Source: Promethearchaeota archaeon
Lineage (GTDB): Archaea; Asgardarchaeota; Lokiarchaeia; Sigynarchaeales; MK-D1
Length of the DNA: 7,230 nt
Assembly (NCBI GenBank): GCA_016839385.1
Contig: JAEOUK010000460.1
Span: forward strand, 1-7,230
Direction: 5' to 3'
The notes under the pieces were generated by a model. That model worked only from the letters and a program-made list of their open reading frames with translations. It made no database searches and was not told the origin of the DNA. Shown one piece after another: positions 1 through 5,316 of this stretch (its first letter is position 1; each line of letters starts with the position of its first letter). The position numbers and the translations under genes are program-made.

Positions 1-732
1 ATATTTCCAAATTGAGTCTTTAGAAATCTTCGCTAAGTATGCTCCTAATCCAAAAAGCAGCAACATAATTAATATAAAACAACTAATGTAAATAATCAAA
101 TCATTAACAAAATCCATGAAGAAGAACGGAACTACGACTGCAAAACCTCCAACTGCAGGTGAAACTCCATTTATAAGTGATGCAATCCAAGATGCATACC
201 GCTCTGCTTTTTCTGCCAACGTTTTTTCTTTTTGAAAGGTTTTTGCAATTATATTCGATGGTGAAGGTTGAGGATCTACAGAAACTTTTTCAGATTCTTT
301 ATTATTTAATTGATTTTCTTCAAATTCTTCAATTGGTTCAACTGGATAATAATCTTCTTCTTTAAAATGTACAGAATCTGGAGTTGCTTGTGATTCATCC
401 TCAAGTTCTGCCATAGCTTTATGCAGTTCAATGATATTTCTTTTTCGCTCTGCACGTTCAGATAAATACCCTCCAGATATCCCAGAAATACCAATTGCAA
501 CCGAAGTTGCTAATGCTGGAACTATTACTTCAAGTTTTGTGGGACTATTGTTTCCTAAAAACAATATAAAACTTCCGATTACAATCCCTAATACAGTCAA
601 TACTCCATCAAAGAAGTTCATTACAAAATATCGGCGAGCAATTTCACCGAGGTCAGTCATTTCTGCATAAAGCTTCCACCGTGAAAAAGTTCCCATCTCG
701 CTTCCATAGGTTTTTTCATCATTCTTTGCCAT
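1..732 (-). CDS. VIT1/CCC1-type membrane transporter, copy 1 (3' end cut by window)
   Basis: Partial gene: 244 codons are visible from the ATG at 732, with no stop before the window edge. It is a multi-pass membrane protein of the VIT1/CCC1 (DUF125) family, whose characterised members move iron or manganese out of the cytosol. Visible segments: an amphipathic N-terminus with GEIARRYFVMN (29-39), TM1 with FDGVLTVLGIVIGSF (41-55), TM2 (about 69-90) ending GGYLSERAE, an acidic hydrophilic loop (about 96-175), TM3 with SPAVGGFAVVVPFFF (191-205) and TM4 (about 210-235). The last helix lies outside the window. It is a clear paralogue of the next gene upstream (737-1585), sharing the N-terminal segment, all helices and the loop motif EEDYYP (125-130). 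The start is supported by an excellent AGGAGGAAA site 8 bases ahead, inside the end of the upstream gene. The gap between the genes is only 4 bases, so they are almost surely co-transcribed. The family is fairly certain; the transported ion is not. Confidence 0.88.
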   Translation of the reverse strand, partial: MAKNDEKTYGSEMGTFSRWKLYAEMTDLGEIARRYFVMNFFDGVLTVLGIVIGSFILFLGNNSPTKLEVIVPALATSVAIGISGISGGYLSERAERKRNIIELHKAMAELEDESQATPDSVHFKEEDYYPVEPIEEFEENQLNNKESEKVSVDPQPSPSNIIAKTFQKEKTLAEKAERYASWIASLINGVSPAVGGFAVVVPFFFMDFVNDLIIYISCFILIMLLLFGLGAYLAKISKDSIWKY

Positions 733-736
733 GATA

Positions 737-1585
737 TTAGTTTCCTCCTGCAATTTGTACTATAGCAAACCCTACTAATGAGGTCAATATGCCTGTTGCA
801 ACCATACTCAAGCCATATAACCAAATTTTATCTTCGGATATTTTAGCTAGATATGCTCCAAGAGAAAATAAGATGGAAACTTCTATAAATAAAGAAATTC
901 CATAAATTAACGGATTAGGCTGTTCCAGAAAAAAGAACGGTACAAATCCAAATATAGATCCTAATGCAGGAGAGAACCCGTCAATAATTGCTGCTATCAC
1001 TGAAGAAAATGATTCCGCTTTTTCGGACAGAGATTTTTCTTCTTTTTTCTCCTTCTTTCTGAATCCAAAACTGATTTTTTTTCGTAATTTTTTTGTATCC
1101 GCTGCTTTTTTAATTGCAATGGGATCTATAACAATTCGTTCAATTTCCTCGCCGTTGATAGTGTTGAGTTTCTTTCCTTTGAGATCTACTTTTGGATAAT
1201 AATCCTCTTCATTCAATTTAATTTTTTCAGATTTTCCCAATCGAGACTTGTCTTGCATGAAAACTGCCATAGCTTCTTTTATTTCTATGTTAGATCTACG
1301 TAATTCTGCCGTTTCTGCTAAAAATGCTCCTGCAAGACCAGAAATACCAATAGCTATCGTAGTAGCATACCCTGTTATCAAGATTGATTGCCTTGATACC
1401 ACTTGCCCTGCAAAATAAAGCGCGAAATTACTAATAATAATGCCGAGGCTCGTCAATACTCCATCAAAAGCGTTCATAACAAAATATCGGCGGATAATTT
1501 CACCCATTTCTGTAATTTGAAGATACTGTTTCCATCGAACAAATGTGCCTTTAATATTAGAAATGATTATTGAAATTTTTGACAT
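737..1585 (-). CDS. VIT1/CCC1-type membrane transporter, copy 2
   Basis: Complete 282-residue membrane protein of the VIT1/CCC1 (DUF125) family, expected in the cytoplasmic membrane as a metal or other cation exporter. TM1 (40-60) carries FDGVLTSLGIII, with Asp41 matching the conserved pore Asp-Gly of the family. TM2 (69-92) ends in GAFLAETAE. TM3 (196-221) contains DGFSPALGSIFGFVPFFF, and TM4 (226-247) and TM5 (253-279) follow. Between TM2 and TM3 lies a loop of about 100 residues, longer than in small bacterial members. It is strongly basic at 160-184 (KKLRKKISFGFRKKEKKEEK) and holds EEDYYP (126-131), also present in the neighbouring copy. In eukaryotic VIT1 this loop is a metal-binding cytosolic domain; whether this one binds metal is inference. 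The start aligns with the paralogue's start but has no Shine-Dalgarno site. A TATA-like box about 30 bases upstream fits a leaderless message. The transported ion is unknown. Confidence 0.9.
   Translation of the reverse strand: MSKISIIISNIKGTFVRWKQYLQITEMGEIIRRYFVMNAFDGVLTSLGIIISNFALYFAGQVVSRQSILITGYATTIAIGISGLAGAFLAETAELRRSNIEIKEAMAVFMQDKSRLGKSEKIKLNEEDYYPKVDLKGKKLNTINGEEIERIVIDPIAIKKAADTKKLRKKISFGFRKKEKKEEKSLSEKAESFSSVIAAIIDGFSPALGSIFGFVPFFFLEQPNPLIYGISLFIEVSILFSLGAYLAKISEDKIWLYGLSMVATGILTSLVGFAIVQIAGGN
741..749 (-). promoter_or_regulatory. Strong ribosome binding site for transporter copy 1
   Basis: AGGAGGAAA on the minus strand lies 8 bases before the ATG at 732 and overlaps the last codons of the upstream transporter gene. 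It fixes the start of copy 1 and suggests that ribosomes finishing copy 2 can re-initiate there. Confidence 0.85.
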
Positions 1586-1609
1586 ATGGAGGTGTAACCC
1601 TTGGGGTCT

Positions 1610-1620
1610 CTCTATAGATA
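1610..1620 (-). promoter_or_regulatory. TATA-like box for the transporter pair
   Basis: The minus strand reads TATCTATAGAG here, between the gelsolin-like gene and transporter copy 2. With the usual archaeal spacing of about 25 bases, transcription would begin near 1590, only a few bases before the ATG at 1585. That agrees with the lack of a Shine-Dalgarno site there. It is a prediction from spacing and composition only. Confidence 0.4.
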
Positions 1621-1633
1621 GGTTTTAGCATTC

Positions 1634-1645
1634 AAAAACTAAAAA
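1634..1645 (-). terminator. T-tract terminator after the gelsolin-like gene
   Basis: On the minus strand two five-T runs (TTTTTAGTTTTT) occur 23-34 bases past the stop at 1668. Archaeal RNA polymerase commonly stops at such T tracts without a strong hairpin. A weak AAACT/AGTTT inverted repeat overlaps it. This would separate the gelsolin-like gene from the transporter unit. Confidence 0.4.
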
Positions 1646-1667
1646 GTTTGTTAAAATTTGATAGAAG

Positions 1668-2594
1668 TTATTCTTCAGTACTAGGGATTTTTGGTAACTC
1701 TCGTTTGGTTTTAGCAGAAGTATTGGCGACAGATTCTTCTGGTTTGGTCGGTTTTTGATCTTTCTTGTACACTACTGTTGCTTGGATTTCTCCTGTATCT
1801 TTATCTGTATAAACCCGAATTTGTTTCGTAGTAAAATCAATAACATCCTTAGGGAGTTTAGATACAATTTCCCATGTTTCGGTTTCTATTTTCTCTCCAA
1901 AAACTTCGCTGGTTTTCTTACTCGGTGCATATAGTCTAGTTCCAACAATTATGTTTACTCGGGTCATGCCTTTTGGAGGTTCTGATTCCAAAATTTTAAT
2001 GATTATTTCTTGATCATCTTTTTTCGATTGTTTCCGTTTTGATGGGATGTCTCGAGGATATGAATGGGTAGATGTCTGTAGTCGTGGGGTTGGAGCTGAT
2101 TCTGATAGTATAGAAGAATGCACAGTCGTAGAATCTTCAGTTTCTTCTAAAATCGGGCTCCAATATTCATCATCGGATTTGGTTTTTTGCACTGTCTTCT
2201 TTATTTCCTCTTCCTTCAATCGGTCCCGTTCAATATTCCGAATATACACCATATCATTTATTTTTTCGGTGGTTTCCATACTATCCAGATTAAATGTAGA
2301 TAAGAATTCTGTGGGTTCATCACCAGCATCAACAGAAACAATCTTTAGGTGTCTACCTGATTCTCTCCGAATTTCTTCTTGAATCTTAGCAGCTACACGT
2401 GAGGATATGAAGCGTTTTCTTACAGGAGCTTTAGGTCCCTTCCAGATCCATAAACGACGCATATCCTGTTTTATAAATATAAGCACATCATCAGGATGAA
2501 GTTTTTCTTCAATTTGATCTTCCTCAATCTCCATTTCTTTATGTGTACCATCATTTTCAAGAGCATAGCATAAAAATTCTTGATATTCAATCAT
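1668..2594 (-). CDS. Gelsolin-like domain protein with unassigned C-terminal domain
   Basis: A 308-residue soluble protein. Residues about 30-103 read as one gelsolin-like domain: a hydrophobic strand (DDVLIFIKQD), the hallmark strand and turn RRLWIWKG (46-53), a helix RFISSRVAAKIQEEIRRESG (61-80), then a strand IVSVDAG and DEPTEFLSTF (92-101), matching the family's G-x-E-P-x-x-F end. Gelsolin domains bind, cap or sever actin, and Asgard archaea carry such proteins beside actin homologues, so a cytoskeletal role is a reasonable inference, though no actin gene is in view. Residues 110-195 are charged, Ser/Thr-rich and probably disordered. Residues about 196-278 form a second folded, strand-rich region (IIIKILESEPP, VNIIVGTRLYAPS, IRVYTDKDTGEIQATVVYKK) that I do not recognise. 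The tail is Pro/Lys/Glu-rich. The start is supported by GAGGGT 6 bases ahead and an upstream TATA box. The gelsolin call rests on motif pattern and order, not on a search. Confidence 0.85.
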   Translation of the reverse strand: MIEYQEFLCYALENDGTHKEMEIEEDQIEEKLHPDDVLIFIKQDMRRLWIWKGPKAPVRKRFISSRVAAKIQEEIRRESGRHLKIVSVDAGDEPTEFLSTFNLDSMETTEKINDMVYIRNIERDRLKEEEIKKTVQKTKSDDEYWSPILEETEDSTTVHSSILSESAPTPRLQTSTHSYPRDIPSKRKQSKKDDQEIIIKILESEPPKGMTRVNIIVGTRLYAPSKKTSEVFGEKIETETWEIVSKLPKDVIDFTTKQIRVYTDKDTGEIQATVVYKKDQKPTKPEESVANTSAKTKRELPKIPSTEE

Positions 2595-2600
2595 GTGATT

Positions 2601-2606
2601 ACCCTC
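2601..2606 (-). promoter_or_regulatory. Ribosome binding site for the gelsolin-like gene
   Basis: GAGGGT on the minus strand, 6 bases before the ATG at 2594, supports that start. A second purine-rich patch (GGAGAC) lies slightly further upstream. Confidence 0.65.
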
Positions 2607-2637
2607 TGATGTCTCCTAATGGGAAAATTCAACGGAA

Positions 2638-2645
2638 TATTTAAA
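2638..2645 (-). promoter_or_regulatory. TATA box for the gelsolin-like gene
   Basis: TTTAAATA on the minus strand, placed to start transcription near 2615 and give a leader of about 20 bases that includes the GAGGGT ribosome site. The good spacing and the 168-base gap to the upstream gene suggest this gene has its own promoter. Confidence 0.5.
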
Positions 2646-2654
2646 CTATAGAAG

Positions 2655-2682
2655 TGTGAATGCACCTAAAAAACTATTCACA
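2655..2682. repeat. Inverted repeat ahead of the gelsolin-like gene promoter
   Basis: Perfect 7-base arms TGTGAAT (2655-2661) and ATTCACA (2676-2682) are separated by 14 bases. The repeat begins about 10 bases upstream of the TATA box at 2638-2645, where an archaeal activator or repressor could bind. A run of six T on the minus strand in the loop could also help end transcription of the PLD-like gene. The function is unproven. Confidence 0.35.
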
Positions 2683-2762
2683 AATACAACATGCTTAAAT
2701 GAAGACAAAACGAATGAAAATTCAGGTAATGAGATTTATGATAAAATAAATGTGAAATTTAA

Positions 2763-3338
2763 TTACCGCATGAATGTAGGGAGTAGTTGCTTATAAATCT
2801 CTAACAATTCCTCAATTTTTGCAATGTCTTGGACATGTACTCCTAATAGAATTGTTTTCTCGAGTAACTCCTTTTCTAACCATCCCCCGGCAAAAATCAC
2901 ATTTTTCCTAGTCCAAACCATTAAGAATCTTACATTTGGATTGTTGATCAAATCAATTTCTGGAGTGACTTTTAATAAATCATAGATTTTTTCATAATTC
3001 ACATCTTTTTTCTGAGATTTTGCTAGTTTTGTCTCCTCCACCAAGATTCTTCGATCATTAATCACCACTTGAATTTTAGTACCAGTTTTTGCCTTGTCAA
3101 TTAAAACATCTGCAAACTCGGACCCCATTTTGGGAGTAACAATTTTCAAGTTTTCTCTGGCTGAATTAATTACCTCGACAACTTTTGAATATAAATCAAT
3201 TTTTGATTCTGTTGAACCTGCAGAAAAAATGTGTACAGAACCTGCAATACGTGTTAATGTATCTTCTAAATCATCAATTTTCTTTTTGAGTTTGATATTT
3301 TCGGCTTTTAACATACTAGCTAAGCTTTGTTTCTCCAT
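2763..3338 (-). CDS. Coiled-coil plus PLD-like domain protein, catalytic residues lost
   Basis: A 191-residue soluble protein. Residues 6-30 (LASMLKAENIKLKKKIDDLE and on) form a short coiled coil, likely for dimer formation. Residues about 46-187 look like one phospholipase D-like domain: helix SKVVEVINSARENLKIVTPK (51-70), a second helix, the strand TKIQVVIND (87-95), then NVRFLMVWTRKNVIFAGGW (135-153). This last stretch aligns with the family's HxK(x4)D...GS segment, but His is Asn135, Lys is Arg137 and Asp is Trp142, so phosphodiesterase activity is not expected. In archaea, PLD-like domains without HKD occur as ligand-sensing or scaffold parts, for example in TrmB-type regulators; no DNA-binding domain is seen here. 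A GAGAG patch 7 bases before the ATG supports the start. The gene follows the coiled-coil gene by 13 bases and is probably co-transcribed and functionally tied to it. The PLD-like call is moderately sure and the function is unknown. Confidence 0.8.
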   Translation of the reverse strand: MEKQSLASMLKAENIKLKKKIDDLEDTLTRIAGSVHIFSAGSTESKIDLYSKVVEVINSARENLKIVTPKMGSEFADVLIDKAKTGTKIQVVINDRRILVEETKLAKSQKKDVNYEKIYDLLKVTPEIDLINNPNVRFLMVWTRKNVIFAGGWLEKELLEKTILLGVHVQDIAKIEELLEIYKQLLPTFMR

Positions 3339-3351
3339 AATGAGTCTCTCT

Positions 3352-4017
3352 TTATTTTGTATAAATAGAAATGAGCTGATTCAGCATATTTTTTACTTTA
3401 AACTCTTTTATTTGAAGTGCTAATAAAACTAAAGTCTTTTTTAGCATACGTGCTACTTCGGTATGATTTGACTCTGAATATGTTTCAACATAATCCCTTT
3501 TCACCCGAAATTTTTCTAAACCCTCATTTATCTGATCGTGAAGAGTTTCAACTGTGGAAATTAATTGTTGAGTATTATCTGAAGTTATTGACTGTAATTT
3601 TCGTAATACAGACAACACAGAATTAGTACTTTCCTCCCATGAATCATATCGCTGAGCATAAGAATCTATTAATTCTGTTAAAAACACACCTATATCTCCA
3701 AAAAGTTCTCCAGTACTAGTATATTTTTTTCGTTCGGATTTCTCTGGCAAATGTTTTGGTTCTAGAATTAATTTTGTTTCAGTGGTAGGAATGGAATCAC
3801 TAGATAAAAATGAGGGGGAATCAACAATATTTTCATCTTCGTTTTGACCCGTCAAATCTGAAATTGAGGATTTCAGCATTGGAACTGTGTCCTTTGCTTC
3901 TAAAGCAATAATCAAGTTTTGTATCTCAATTTTATGTCGAGTTTTTGATTCAGAACTATTCTGATCTTCCTCTGTGTCTTGGTTGTTAGGTTTACTTGAT
4001 TTTCGCTTTTTTGCCAT
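3352..4017 (-). CDS. Hypothetical coiled-coil protein
   Basis: I do not recognise this 221-residue protein. Residues 1-30 are highly charged and basic at the start (MAKKRKSSK), 31-55 may form a helix, and 56-100 are acidic, Ser/Thr/Pro-rich and probably disordered. From about 102 (TGELFGDIGVFLTELIDSY) to the end it is almost all helical with heptad-like spacing of Leu, Val and Ile, which suggests a long coiled coil or helical bundle. There is no signal peptide, membrane helix or catalytic motif. I chose the ATG at 4017 because AGGTGG lies 8 bases before it; an in-frame GTG at 4029 would add four residues but falls inside that ribosome site. It lies 58 bases downstream of the AbrB-ACT gene and 13 bases ahead of the PLD-like gene, so the three may form one operon. 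A structural or partner-binding role with the PLD-like protein is inference from gene order. Confidence 0.8.
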   Translation of the reverse strand: MAKKRKSSKPNNQDTEEDQNSSESKTRHKIEIQNLIIALEAKDTVPMLKSSISDLTGQNEDENIVDSPSFLSSDSIPTTETKLILEPKHLPEKSERKKYTSTGELFGDIGVFLTELIDSYAQRYDSWEESTNSVLSVLRKLQSITSDNTQQLISTVETLHDQINEGLEKFRVKRDYVETYSESNHTEVARMLKKTLVLLALQIKEFKVKNMLNQLISIYTK

Positions 4018-4027
4018 TAATGAATCC

Positions 4028-4033
4028 ACCTAG
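4028..4033 (-). promoter_or_regulatory. Ribosome binding site deciding the coiled-coil gene start
   Basis: AGGTGG on the minus strand sits 10 bases ahead of the ATG at 4017 (measured from its last base) and overlaps the alternative GTG start at 4029, which argues for the shorter protein. Confidence 0.6.
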
Positions 4034-4075
4034 GATCTATACAATGACCCTCAACCTAAATTCAAAACGCTAAAA

Positions 4076-4507
4076 TCAATCTTCATCTAATGCAAGATGC
4101 GATTTTCCTTCATTAATAACTACATTTTTCGCTCCACCCTTATCTAACAACATATTTTTCAATTCTTCAAGAGAAATATCTGTTGGTGTAGGAGCTATTA
4201 TGTTAGTTTCTGCTATATATCCCTTTTTCACAATGATAGTTTCAAGATATACCATAGACAGTCCTAATTCTCCAAACACATTCGTGATAGATGATAAACT
4301 TCCGGGTGTGTCAGGCATATTTATTTTTATCTTGATATATACCCTATCTTCTGCAAGTTGAAGAGGTACTAGTGAAATCTTTTTTTCCTCACTATCCGAA
4401 ATTGCTAGTAATTGAGTGTGTTCGGTTAAACCGAGGCTTTTTCTCATTATGCGTGGAATAACAATACGACCACGACGATCCAATTTCAGAATCTCTGTCT
4501 CTTTCAT
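4076..4507 (-). CDS. AbrB-type DNA-binding domain fused to an ACT domain
   Basis: A 143-residue likely transcription regulator. Residues 5-50 form an AbrB/MazE/SpoVT swapped-hairpin DNA-binding domain with the signature LDRRGRIVIPRIMRKSLGL (9-27). Residues about 56-132 form an ACT domain: strand VYIKIKINMPD, the DTPGSLSSITNVFGELGLSM segment (66-85) where ACT domains commonly bind amino acids, then strands ETIIVKK and AETNIIAP. The fusion suggests a dimeric regulator that changes DNA binding when a small ligand, probably an amino acid, binds; the ligand cannot be read from the sequence. The ATG has no clear Shine-Dalgarno site, and a TATA-like box lies about 50 bases upstream. The start may also be reached by translational coupling, since the stop of a small upstream ORF overlaps it as ATGA. 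It heads a same-strand cluster with two coiled-coil genes, which may be its targets or may simply be co-transcribed. Confidence 0.9.
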   Translation of the reverse strand: MKETEILKLDRRGRIVIPRIMRKSLGLTEHTQLLAISDSEEKKISLVPLQLAEDRVYIKIKINMPDTPGSLSSITNVFGELGLSMVYLETIIVKKGYIAETNIIAPTPTDISLEELKNMLLDKGGAKNVVINEGKSHLALDED

Positions 4508-4704
4508 TTTTTTTCATTTTTGATGTTATTAAAACAAGTAACTCCATTGATGCATATAAAATTTTCCCACAAAAGAATACTTTTAGTCCCACAATTCATT
4601 TTGTTTTCTTTTTTATTAACAATTTTACCCACATCAATTTCATCTACTCCATAGATATTTTGGTTTGATAACAAAACATTATCACATATAGCACAGACAC
4701 ACAT
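4504..4704 (-). CDS. Possible small cysteine-rich protein
   Basis: A candidate 66-residue ORF from the ATG at 4704; a TTG at 4716 would add four residues. It begins MCVCAICDNVLL, with Cys2, Cys4 and Cys7, and has later cysteines at 38, 51 and 57 (NCGTK, ICINGVTCF). A CxxC near the start and a second cysteine pair near the end would suit a small zinc-ribbon protein. Its stop overlaps the ATG of the AbrB-ACT gene as ATGA, an arrangement typical of coupled genes. Against it: no clear ribosome site or TATA box ahead of it, a short length, and the likely AbrB-ACT promoter lies inside it. It may be real, or the region may be just the divergent promoter region. I do not recognise a family. Confidence 0.35.
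   Translation of the reverse strand: MCVCAICDNVLLSNQNIYGVDEIDVGKIVNKKENKMNCGTKSILLWENFICINGVTCFNNIKNEKK
4554..4561 (-). promoter_or_regulatory. TATA box for the AbrB-ACT gene
   Basis: TTTTATAT on the minus strand is preceded by a purine-rich GGGAAAA patch that fits a TFB recognition element. Transcription would begin near 4531, giving a leader of about 24 bases. This is the best promoter candidate in the 220-base gap between the divergent genes, although it lies inside the possible small cysteine-rich ORF. Confidence 0.45.
4685..4691 (+). promoter_or_regulatory. Weak TATA-like box for the plus-strand helical gene
   Basis: CATATAG lies so that transcription would start near 4714, about 14 bases before the ATG at 4728. 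The leader has only a weak purine patch (AAGTGA). Low-confidence prediction from spacing. Confidence 0.3.
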
Positions 4705-4727
4705 TATATTATTCAAGTGACCAAAAA

Positions 4728-5303
4728 ATGAGTGAAGAACAAAATGCAGATATTCGAAAACTCATGATGTTAATCAGTGATCTACGAGCTAAGGATAATG
4801 AGCGATACGAAGAGCATGTAAAATTCATGAATGAGGTAGTCACGTTTATCAAGAAGATTGCTGATCAATTTAATGATAATTGGAAGAAAATTCAGGCATC
4901 ACTTAGCAAATTGAATAAATCTATAGATGATTCATTAGATACATTACTTACAGGAATTAATCCAGAAGGAATTCGAGAAACTAGTGCGAGTTTGAAAGAG
5001 ATAATGGATACTATGGGTAAATCCATGCAAGGTATGAATCTTGAAAACGTAATGCGAGAATTACGTGCAATTACAGGTCGAGGAATTCCTGTAAATTCCC
5101 AAGATGGTTTTGGAGCATCCGATTCTGGTACAACCACTGAGAATATTGGAACAGAATTTGGTAAACCTTATGGCTCATCCACTGATGAAGAAGAACCTGA
5201 GATTTATGGTTTTGTGCCTGACCACATGAAAAAGGGGAAGAAGAAAGAGAAAAAAGATACCCATTTGATAAAACCTTCTGATTTATTCGGGAAAGGGGGG
5301 TAA
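4728..5303 (+). CDS. Hypothetical helical protein with lysine-rich tail
   Basis: I do not recognise this 191-residue protein. Residues 1-118 are predicted to be nearly all helix: a first helix with RKLMMLISDLRAKDNERYEE (10-29), a long amphipathic stretch with FIKKIADQFNDNWKKIQASL (40-59), and further helices to RELRAITG (110-117). Residues 119-155 are Gly/Ser/Thr/Glu-rich and probably disordered. The tail carries EIYGFVPDHMKKG, a run of lysines (168-176) and ends in HLIKPSDLFGKGG (179-191), which looks like a short conserved binding motif rather than a domain. There is no membrane helix or signal peptide. It is the only plus-strand gene between the AbrB-ACT cluster and mobA, divergent from the former and convergent with the latter with 13 bases between stops. 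A role as a helical scaffold or adaptor is only a guess. Coding reality is well supported by length and even codon use. Confidence 0.8.
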   Translation: MSEEQNADIRKLMMLISDLRAKDNERYEEHVKFMNEVVTFIKKIADQFNDNWKKIQASLSKLNKSIDDSLDTLLTGINPEGIRETSASLKEIMDTMGKSMQGMNLENVMRELRAITGRGIPVNSQDGFGASDSGTTTENIGTEFGKPYGSSTDEEEPEIYGFVPDHMKKGKKKEKKDTHLIKPSDLFGKGG

Positions 5304-5316
5304 TAATCCCTATATC

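Noticed and set aside
431..670. 79-codon plus-strand frame
   Set aside because: It is antisense to the first transporter, whose membrane helices and paralogy to the next gene prove the minus strand is coding.
2047..2382. 111-codon open frame on the plus strand
   Set aside because: It lies entirely antisense to the gelsolin-like gene, is rich in Ser, Phe and Ile as antisense frames are, and has no family pattern or ribosome site.
3094..3423. 109-codon open frame on the plus strand
   Set aside because: It is antisense to the PLD-like and coiled-coil genes, whose frames have protein-like patterns and ribosome sites; this one has neither.
4392..4592. 66-codon minus-strand frame overlapping the AbrB-ACT gene
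   Set aside because: It overlaps the AbrB domain in another frame, and its sequence shows no family pattern; the AbrB-ACT frame is clearly the coding one.
4728..5026. Idea that the plus-strand helical protein is an ESCRT-III (Snf7) homologue
   Set aside because: It is helical and of similar size, but lacks the basic first helix, the acidic C-terminal half and the MIT-interacting tail motif; its tail is instead lysine-rich.
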